Below are positions 58,033 through 64,000 of a stretch of DNA of 64,000 nucleotides, piece after piece. The stretch comes from RYN-230 sp963837515. GTDB lineage: Bacteria; Actinomycetota; Actinomycetes; Streptosporangiales; Streptosporangiaceae. The notes below the pieces were generated by a model that searched no databases, was not told the DNA's origin, and saw nothing but the letters and a program-made list of their open reading frames with translations. The translations under genes were made by a program, and so were the position numbers. Positions within the stretch are counted from its first letter, which is position 1, and every line of letters begins with the position of its first letter. The stretch is from assembly GCA_963837515.1 (NCBI GenBank), contig CAWINT010000009.1, forward strand, positions 1 through 64,000, read 5' to 3'.

Positions 58033-59724
58033 TCACCGGTCGCACGCCGGGGTGGGGGCGCTGAGCACGGGCATCCGCCAGGCCGAGGCCGCCGCGGCCA
58101 CGATCTCCGCGGCTGAGTTGTACCGGGCCATGGGCCGGGCCGGCTGGCCGGCCAGGAAGCCGCGGACCATCTGCTTCACCGCCGGCGTGCCCAGTAGGTC
58201 GCCGTGCAGCGCCGGCACCACGAAAACGTTGTGCGGCAGCGGGCACACCGGCAAGGTCACGGCGTCTGCCAGTGGCACGAGCAAGAGCCATCTCAACGGA
58301 TGCTTACGTGCCGCTGCCGCCGCGAACCGGGCTCCGGTCGCGTCCACCGAGCTGACCAGGGTCTGCGCCCCGGATGACCCGAAGGGCGACAGACCGCCGA
58401 CGAACCACACCACCGCGCGCAACTCCTGCGCGGGCACCAGGCCGGCCGCGCTGCCGCTGCCACCTAGGTAACTCACCTGGCCGGGAGCGACGATGGGGCT
58501 CATCATCACCATGGTGCCGAGCGGCAGGCTCCGGTGCTGGGCCAGCATGGCATCCACCCCCAGGGTGCCCTCGCTCTCCGCGATGATGTCCACCGGCCGC
58601 CGGGTCTCGGCGTGCAGCCGGAGCACCTGGGCGGTGATCCGGTTGCCCAGTTCCGGCAGCGGGAGGTCGCCGGCGCTGTTGCCCTCGGGCCGTGGCTGGC
58701 CGTCCGGGGTCATGCCGCGGTAGGAGAACTGCTGCACCAGGGCGTCCGGGGCCAGTGACTGCAGGCCCCGGGCGGATGAGCAGCACGCCGAGCCGAAGCC
58801 GAGGATGACGAGGATCGGGTCGTGGTGGCTGGACGGCTTGCGCGGCGGTGCCTGGTGGACGCCCCCGGCGGCCACGGCGCCGGGGGCCAGCGCGGCCGCA
58901 GCGGCGACCTGAGCCGGCCCGTGTCCGACGACGAACGCCAGCCGGGTCAGGCCGACCACCGTGGCCAGCGCGGCGATGGCGGCGACCGGGGCCAGCGGCA
59001 GGATGCCGAGCGGCCGCACCGCCACGACCTGCCGGACCGGCCGGCGGGCGACCGCGCTGGTGAGGCCGTACCAGGCGCGGGCGTTGACCAGGCCAGCCAG
59101 GGCGGCCAGTGGCACCGCCGCGGCGACCGGCAGGGCCCCGGTGGCGGCCGCGGCCGCCGACAGCACCAGGAAATCGGCCAGCAGCCAGCACACCGCCCGC
59201 AGCGGCGGGAGCGTCCGCCACCAGGTGGCCCGGACGCCGCCGTGGGCCAGCGGCAGGGATATCAGCAGCATGAGCAGCAGGACGCCGAAGAAGGGCCAGG
59301 AGAACGGCAGGATGGCCACCCCGACGGTGAGCGCGGCGATGGGAGACAGCAGCACACAGGCGGCCACGGTGAGGGTGAGGGCGCCCTGGAACACCTCCCG
59401 GGCCGGCGGGGCCGCCGGGCTGCCCGCACGGACCGGCCAGGCCAGCCGCACCATGGCGGTGTTCAGGCCGGAGCGGGCCAGGATCACCCCGGTCAGCAGC
59501 AGCGCGAAGCCGGGCCAGGACTGCTGGTAGCCGTATACCCAGCGGAGGTCGTGGAAGACGGCCAGCGGCGGCACGGCGGTGATCTGGGCGGCCAGCGCCC
59601 GGGCCGGCGGCCCCAGCCAGCACAGCAGGGCGGCCTCGGTGACCGCGGCGCCGGTACCGAGTGCGATCAGCCCCCGCCGGCCCAGAAATCCCCGCCTGGG
59701 CCATAGTCCCGCGGTTTGTTTCAT
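58033..59724 (-). CDS. Membrane protein with C-terminal alpha/beta-hydrolase-like domain
   Basis: 563 residues from ATG 59724. The N-terminal 290 residues hold about seven to eight membrane helices (GRRGLIALGTGAAVTEAALL, GVAILPFSWPFFGVLLLMLL, LLADFLVLSAAAAATGALPV). The C-terminal part is soluble: DPILVILGFGSACCSSARGL, QFSYRGMTPDGQPRPEG, RRPVDIIAESEGTLGVDAML (ESEG in the nucleophile-elbow position) and HNVFVVPALHGDLLGTPAVK (late His). This suggests a serine hydrolase presented at the membrane. Family not named; a cutinase/esterase-like role is inference. Confidence 0.75.
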   Translation of the reverse strand: MKQTAGLWPRRGFLGRRGLIALGTGAAVTEAALLCWLGPPARALAAQITAVPPLAVFHDLRWVYGYQQSWPGFALLLTGVILARSGLNTAMVRLAWPVRAGSPAAPPAREVFQGALTLTVAACVLLSPIAALTVGVAILPFSWPFFGVLLLMLLISLPLAHGGVRATWWRTLPPLRAVCWLLADFLVLSAAAAATGALPVAAAVPLAALAGLVNARAWYGLTSAVARRPVRQVVAVRPLGILPLAPVAAIAALATVVGLTRLAFVVGHGPAQVAAAAALAPGAVAAGGVHQAPPRKPSSHHDPILVILGFGSACCSSARGLQSLAPDALVQQFSYRGMTPDGQPRPEGNSAGDLPLPELGNRITAQVLRLHAETRRPVDIIAESEGTLGVDAMLAQHRSLPLGTMVMMSPIVAPGQVSYLGGSGSAAGLVPAQELRAVVWFVGGLSPFGSSGAQTLVSSVDATGARFAAAAARKHPLRWLLLVPLADAVTLPVCPLPHNVFVVPALHGDLLGTPAVKQMVRGFLAGQPARPMARYNSAAEIVAAAASAWRMPVLSAPTPACDR

Positions 59725-59843
59725 GCCGCGCCCGGTTCCTCCGCTCGCCTTACGGCTGGCCTGTGATGCTTTCGGACTAGCACAAGGACTACGTTGATCA
59801 CATCTTAAAAAGCCCCTGTCAGTCACGGAGCGGGAGGGTGCGA

Positions 59844-60596
59844 ATGCGCTTCGCCGGCCAGACGGTCATCATCACCGGCGGGGCGGGCGGCCTCGGCTCC
59901 GCGATGGCCCGCGGGTTCGCGGCCGAGGCGGCCGACGTGGTGCTCATCGACCGGCCGGACAGCGCCGGCGCCGGCCTGGCCGGCGAGATCAACGCGGCGG
60001 GCGGCCCGGGCCGGGTCTCGTTCGCCCCCGGCGACCTGGCCGATCTGGACGGCACCCGGCGGCTGGTCGGCGACATCGTGGCCCGGCAGGGGGTGGCGGT
60101 GCTGGTCAACAACGCGGCCATCTATCCGCGCCGGGAGGTGGGGGAGTACACCACCGCGGAGTGGCAGGCGGTGCAGCGGGTCAACGTCAACGCGGCGTTC
60201 GTCTGCGCCCAGGCGGTGCTGCCGGCTATGCGGGCGGCCGGCGCTGGCCGGATCATCAACATATCCAGCATCACCTTCTTCGGCACCACGCCCTACCTGG
60301 TGCCGTACGTCGCCTCCAAGGGCGCCCTGGTGGGGCTGACCCGGGCGCTGGCGCTGGAATGCGGCGAACACGGCATCACGGTCAACACCATCGCGCCGGG
60401 GGCATTCCCGACCGCAGCCGAGGCGATCCATCCGGATCTGGAGGCCTACAACGCCTTCATCCTGAGCCAGCAGGCCGTCAAACGCCGCGGGTCGCCCGCC
60501 GACATCGCCAACGCCGCGCTGTTCCTGGCCGCCCCGGAGTCGTCCTTCATCACCGGGCAGCTGCTGTGCGTGGACGGCGGCTGGGTGATGCATTAG
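59844..60596 (+). CDS. Short-chain dehydrogenase/reductase
   Basis: 250 residues from ATG 59844, with GGGAGGG upstream (GTG 59838 is too close to it). Classical SDR: VIITGGAGGLGSAMARGFAA (NAD(P) loop), VLVNNAAIYPRREVGEYT, GRIINISSITFFG (catalytic Ser), YVASKGALVGLTRALALECG (YxxxK) and NTIAPGAFPTAAEAI. The acidic Asp after strand 2 (VLIDRPDSAG) favours NAD. Substrate unknown. Confidence 0.92.
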   Translation: MRFAGQTVIITGGAGGLGSAMARGFAAEAADVVLIDRPDSAGAGLAGEINAAGGPGRVSFAPGDLADLDGTRRLVGDIVARQGVAVLVNNAAIYPRREVGEYTTAEWQAVQRVNVNAAFVCAQAVLPAMRAAGAGRIINISSITFFGTTPYLVPYVASKGALVGLTRALALECGEHGITVNTIAPGAFPTAAEAIHPDLEAYNAFILSQQAVKRRGSPADIANAALFLAAPESSFITGQLLCVDGGWVMH

Positions 60597-60607
60597 CCCC
60601 GGGCGGC

Positions 60608-60718
60608 TCAGGGCCGTCCGGCGTCGGTAATGCGCCGCAGGAAGCGTTGGGTGCGTTCGTCTTTCGGGTTGCTGAACAGTTCTCCCGGAGGCGAGCCCTC
60701 CACGATCTCCGGCCAGTC
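60608..60718 (-). pseudogene. Amino-acid ABC transporter ATPase, C-terminal scrap
   Basis: Read leftward to the stop at 60608-60610: DWPEIVEGSPPGELFSNPKD, then ERTQRFLRRITDAGRP. The block (V)EGxPxxLFxNPxxERTxxFLxR is the very end of GlnQ-type ATPases. Nothing upstream matches Walker or signature motifs. Beyond it (to about 60830) another short open stretch, MLIPEKHEPISKWPGIPLAR, may be a second remnant of unknown origin. Confidence 0.7.
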
Positions 60719-60863
60719 GGCGGCGCTGGTCCCGGTCGATCAGGTGGTCGGTGAACCGGGCCAGCGGGATGCCCGGCCATTTGCTGATGGGCTCGTGCTT
60801 TTCAGGGATGAGCATGATGATGCTGTCCGTGGTTATCCAGGCTGCCCCGGAGGAGGAGACCGT

Positions 60864-61724
60864 ATGCCCGCGTGGATCTGCCAGACCTGCGGCGTCCAGC
60901 AGCCGGACAGCGCCGAGCCGCCCGGCAGCTGTTCGATCTGCCTGGATGAGCGGCAGTACGTCGGCTGGGGCGGCCAGCAGTGGACCACCATGGCCGGGCT
61001 CGCGGCTGGGCACCGGGTGGTGCTCCGCGAGGAGGAACCCGGCCTCACCGGCGTCGGGGTGGAGCCCTCGTTCGCCATCGGGCAGCGGGCGCTGCTGGTC
61101 ACCACCCCGCACGGCAACGTGCTGTGGGACTGCGTCTCGCTGCTCGACGACGCGGCCCGCGAGCAGATCAGCGCGCTGGGCGGGATCGCCACGATCTGCC
61201 TGTCCCATCCGCACTTCTACGCGGCCAGCGTGGAGTACGCGGACGCGTTCGGCGCCCGCATCCTGCTGCCCAGGGCCGACCAGCAGTGGATCCAGCGGCC
61301 GTCACCGCGGATCGAGCTGTTCGGCGACGAGGCGGAGCCGGTGCCGGGGCTGACCGTGGCCCGAATCGGCGGCCACTTCGACGGGGCGGCCGTGCTGCAC
61401 TGGCCGGCCGGGGCCGGCGGCCGGGGGGCACTGCTCACCGGGGACACCATCACCGTGGTCCCGGACCGCGAGTGGGTCAGCTTCATGTGGAGCTACCCCA
61501 ACCTCATCCCGCTGGACGAGGCGACCGTGGCCGACATCGCCCGCCGGGCGGCCCGGTTCACGTTCGACCGGATCTACGGCGGCTGGTGGGGCCGGATCGT
61601 GCTGGGCGACGGGGCGGGCGCCGTGCGCCGGTCCGCGGAGCGCTACGTGGCCCGGCTACACGGGGAACGACCAGCCAAGTTACCGGCGCAGCGGACGGTC
61701 ACGCAGGGTATACAGGCCAGATGA
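60864..61724 (+). CDS. MBL-fold protein with N-terminal zinc ribbon
   Basis: 286 residues from ATG 60864 with GGAGGAGG. The N-terminus WICQTCGVQQPDSAEPPGSC-SIC has two Cys pairs for zinc. A metallo-beta-lactamase-like fold follows, with GNVLWDCVSLL, ATICLSHPHFYAASVEYADA (His cluster reduced to SHPHFY), RIGGHFDGAAVLHWP and ALLTGDTITVVPDREWVSFM (Asp). The canonical HxHxDH motif is altered, so metal binding and catalysis may differ from true hydrolases. It overlaps the GH15 gene start by ATGA. Confidence 0.83.
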   Translation: MPAWICQTCGVQQPDSAEPPGSCSICLDERQYVGWGGQQWTTMAGLAAGHRVVLREEEPGLTGVGVEPSFAIGQRALLVTTPHGNVLWDCVSLLDDAAREQISALGGIATICLSHPHFYAASVEYADAFGARILLPRADQQWIQRPSPRIELFGDEAEPVPGLTVARIGGHFDGAAVLHWPAGAGGRGALLTGDTITVVPDREWVSFMWSYPNLIPLDEATVADIARRAARFTFDRIYGGWWGRIVLGDGAGAVRRSAERYVARLHGERPAKLPAQRTVTQGIQAR

Positions 61725-63667
61725 GTTCCGATCATGGTGACCGCATGCCGGGCTATTGGGACGGCCTCGACCTGGCTGCCTCGGGGCCGGGTGACCCGCT
61801 GCCCGAGGAGTCCCCGTTCCCGCCGATCGGTGAGTACGGATTCTTGTCGGACTGCGAGACCACTGCGCTGATCGCCCCCAGCGGGAACGTGGAGTGGCTG
61901 TGCCTGCCGCGGATGGACTCGCCCAGCGTGTTCGGCGCGATGCTGGACCGGTCGGCGGGCGGCTTCCGGCTCGGCCCGGAGGGGGTCAGCGTGCCCGCCG
62001 CCCGGCGTTACCTGCCCGGGACGATGGTGCTGGAGACCAGCTGGGCCACCCCGACCGGCTGGCTGGTGGTGCGCGACGCGCTGCTCATGGGGCCCTGGCA
62101 CCACGACACCGAGCTGTCGCACACGCACCGCCGCACCCCGACCGACTACGACGCCGACCACGTGCTGCTGCGCACGATCCGCTGCGCGACCGGCGAGGTT
62201 CAGGTCACCTTCGACTGCGAGCCGGTCTTCGACTACGGCCTGCGCCAGGGCACCTGGGAGTACACCGACCGGCACTACGCCCAGGGCGTGTGCCGGCCCG
62301 CTAGCCCGGAGGCCGGGGTCGGGCTGACCCTGACCACCGACATGCGGCTCGGCTTCGAGGGCGGCCGGGCCATGGCCCGCACCCGGATGCGGGAGGGCGA
62401 GCATCATTTCGTGGCGCTGTCCTGGACTGACCACGAGCCGCCGTTCAGCTACGCCGAGGCGCGCCGCCGTCTGGTCTGGACCGCGCATCACTGGCAGCAC
62501 TGGCTGGCCCGGGGCCGGTTCCCGGACCACCCGTGGAGCCGCTACCTGCAGCGCAGTGCGCTGACCCTCAAGGGGCTGACGTTCGCGCCGAGCGGCGCCA
62601 TGGTCGCCGCGGCCACCACCTCGCTCCCCGAGGTGCCGGGCGGCGAGCGGAACTGGGACTACCGGTTCTGCTGGCTGCGCGATTCCGCGTTCACGCTGTG
62701 GAGCCTGTACGCACTCGGCTTCGACTGGGAGGCCGACGACTTCTTCTGGTTCCTGGCCGACATCGCCCAGCGGGACGGCGAAGTCCAGGTGGTCTACGGG
62801 GTGGACGGCGAGCGGGTACTCACCGAGCGGGTGCTCGACCACCTCAGCGGCTACGACGGCGCCCGCCCGGTCCGGGTCGGCAACGAGGCCTACACCCAGC
62901 GCCAGCACGACGTCTGGGGCACCATGCTGCAGGCCATCCACCTGCGGCTGGGCAGCTGGCACCGGCTGGACGAGCGGATGTGGGCGGTGGTGCGCCGCCA
63001 GGTGGAGTGCGCACTCAGCTACTGGCGGGAGCCGGACCTCGGTATCTGGGAGGTCCGTGGCGCGCCGCAGCACTTCACCTTCTCCAAGCTGATGTGCTGG
63101 TCGGCGGTGCAGCGCGGGGCCCAGGCGGCGCAGGCGCGCGGCGCGGCCGGCCTGGCCAAGACCTGGCGGGAGGCGGCCGAGGAGATCCGGGCGGACATCC
63201 TGGCTAACGGGGTGGACGAGCGCGGTGTGTTCACGCAGCACTACGGCACCAGGGCGCTGGACGCCTCGCTGCTGCTGCTGCCGATGACCGGATTCCTGCC
63301 GCGCGACGACACCCGGGTCCGGGCCACGATCCTGGCCATCGCCGACGAACTGACCGAGGGCGGACTGGTGCTGCGCTACCGCCCGGAAGTCACCGACGAC
63401 GGGCTGCCGGGTGGCGAGGGCACCTTCACGATCTGCTCGTTCCTGCTGGTGTCCGCGCTGTGCGAGATCGGCGAGCCGGAACGGGCCCACCAGCTGTGCG
63501 AGCGCCTGCTGTCGCTGGCCTCCTCGCTGGACCTGTACGCCGAGGAGATCGACCCGCGGACCGGCCGTCAGTTGGGGAATTTCCCGCAGGCTTTCACCCA
63601 CCTGGCCCTGATCAACGCGGTCATCCACGTGATCCGGGCGGCCCAGGCCGAGCGCTCGCAGGGCTGA
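61721..63667 (+). CDS. Glycoside hydrolase family 15 (trehalase/glucoamylase-like)
   Basis: 648 residues from ATG 61721, coupled to the MBL gene. The N-terminal beta-sandwich has PIGEYGFLSDCETTALIAPS and VEWLCLPRMDSPSVFGAMLD. The (alpha/alpha)6 barrel has GERNWDYRFCWLRDSAFTLW, GNEAYTQRQHDVWGTMLQAI, DLGIWEVRGAPQHFTFSKLM (candidate general acid Glu) and LYAEEIDPRTGRQLGNFPQA (candidate general base Glu). Actinobacterial GH15 proteins of this size and motif set include the trehalase known from mycobacteria, so trehalose hydrolysis is the best guess. No signal peptide, so cytosolic. Confidence 0.92.
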   Translation: MSSDHGDRMPGYWDGLDLAASGPGDPLPEESPFPPIGEYGFLSDCETTALIAPSGNVEWLCLPRMDSPSVFGAMLDRSAGGFRLGPEGVSVPAARRYLPGTMVLETSWATPTGWLVVRDALLMGPWHHDTELSHTHRRTPTDYDADHVLLRTIRCATGEVQVTFDCEPVFDYGLRQGTWEYTDRHYAQGVCRPASPEAGVGLTLTTDMRLGFEGGRAMARTRMREGEHHFVALSWTDHEPPFSYAEARRRLVWTAHHWQHWLARGRFPDHPWSRYLQRSALTLKGLTFAPSGAMVAAATTSLPEVPGGERNWDYRFCWLRDSAFTLWSLYALGFDWEADDFFWFLADIAQRDGEVQVVYGVDGERVLTERVLDHLSGYDGARPVRVGNEAYTQRQHDVWGTMLQAIHLRLGSWHRLDERMWAVVRRQVECALSYWREPDLGIWEVRGAPQHFTFSKLMCWSAVQRGAQAAQARGAAGLAKTWREAAEEIRADILANGVDERGVFTQHYGTRALDASLLLLPMTGFLPRDDTRVRATILAIADELTEGGLVLRYRPEVTDDGLPGGEGTFTICSFLLVSALCEIGEPERAHQLCERLLSLASSLDLYAEEIDPRTGRQLGNFPQAFTHLALINAVIHVIRAAQAERSQG

Positions 63668-63756
63668 AATCCGCCGGGCTGGGAACGAAAGGTCCATACC
63701 TGCGGTAAGCAAGGGCGCTGACCTCGCGGCGGTGCCAGCGGCCGGAAGGGGCGTCG

Positions 63757-64000
63757 ATGGCTTACGCTGCTCCGAGCGCCACGTCAGCCGCCCAGGTCCT
63801 CGCCCCGGACGGGCGGGTCAACCTGGCCGACCCCGCGGCCATCGCCGGCAGCCGGTACGCCAACGCCGAACTCGCCCCGGTGCCGGTGGCCCGGCGCACC
63901 TGGACCACCTACAACTACTGCGCGCTGTGGGTGGGCATGTCCCACAACCTGCCCACCTACGCGCTGGCCGCCGGCCTGATCGCGCTCGGGATGAACGCCC
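63757..64000 (+). CDS. NCS1-family nucleobase:cation symporter (3' end outside window)
   Basis: Open from ATG 63757 (GGAAGGGG upstream) to the window edge, 81 residues. NADPAAIAGSRY-like start followed by ELAPVPVARRTWTTYNYCAL and WVGMSHNLPTYALAAGLIAL, the diagnostic first helix of NCS1 permeases (uracil, allantoin, hydantoin, thiamine type). The substrate cannot be assigned from the fragment. Confidence 0.88.
   Translation, partial: MAYAAPSATSAAQVLAPDGRVNLADPAAIAGSRYANAELAPVPVARRTWTTYNYCALWVGMSHNLPTYALAAGLIALGMNA

Overview
The window is high-GC actinobacterial DNA. The evidence is strongly G/C-ending codons, frequent GTG starts, a BldC regulator, a purSQLFM purine cluster with the DUF3073 and valine-dehydrogenase-like neighbours typical of filamentous actinomycetes, a FadE5-type acyl-CoA dehydrogenase, and KorSA/Pra-like genes of actinomycete integrative elements (AICEs). 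I cannot name the genus; a mycelial actinomycete of the Streptomyces/Streptosporangiales/Frankia kind fits.

Layout. (1) 1-3 kb holds an IS110 transposase tail and the regulatory end of an AICE: a KorSA-like GntR repressor with candidate operators, a Pra-like activator broken by two frameshifts, and a small operon of XRE, ATPase-fold and zinc-motif proteins. (2) 3.1-8.8 kb carries an XRE/TPR regulator with a flavoprotein, then an AT-richer defence-like stretch: a two-TM CxxCx(11)CxxC 'mobilome' protein with a 70-aa partner, and a restriction-modification pair whose nuclease resembles NotI. (3) 8.8-22.8 kb is a mosaic punctuated by six same-direction copies of the 3' half of a tRNA-Gly(CCC) gene, several preceded by conserved arm and hairpin sequences. 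Between them sit one to a few cargo genes: two PIN-toxin/antitoxin pairs, lspA, a low-GC membrane-protein/methyltransferase pair, a PRC-barrel gene with a tiny membrane gene, a secreted esterase with its MarR regulator, DUF1707 and GNAT genes. There are also remnants of an integrase and of IS110, ISL3 and nucleotidyltransferase genes, and one nearly intact IS5-family element. It looks like a long-used integration hotspot at a tRNA-Gly gene that should lie to the left of the window.

(4) From about 22.9 kb onward the sequence looks like ordinary chromosome: membrane and stress proteins (DUF1206, Usp, LCP ligase), two acyl-CoA dehydrogenases, and a 2-oxo-acid dehydrogenase operon (E1alpha-E1beta-E2-Dabb) probably for branched-chain substrates. 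Divergent from it is the purine cluster purS / ATPase-fold gene / purQ / purL, then a sterol-carrier-like gene, purF and purM. Next come DUF3073, a valine/leucine dehydrogenase, bldC, a 17-bp minisatellite, a low-complexity protein, a lipoprotein amidase, a Pol I-like polymerase and an MscL with a zinc-ribbon tail.

(5) 55-64 kb contains a shattered HAD gene, a frameshifted arfB, an MFS transporter, a membrane alpha/beta hydrolase, an SDR, an ABC-ATPase tail, a zinc-finger MBL protein translationally coupled to a GH15 trehalase-like enzyme, and the start of an NCS1 permease. No rRNA, complete tRNA or CRISPR array was seen. Several genes are broken by single-base indels, so assembly error should be ruled out before calling them true pseudogenes.
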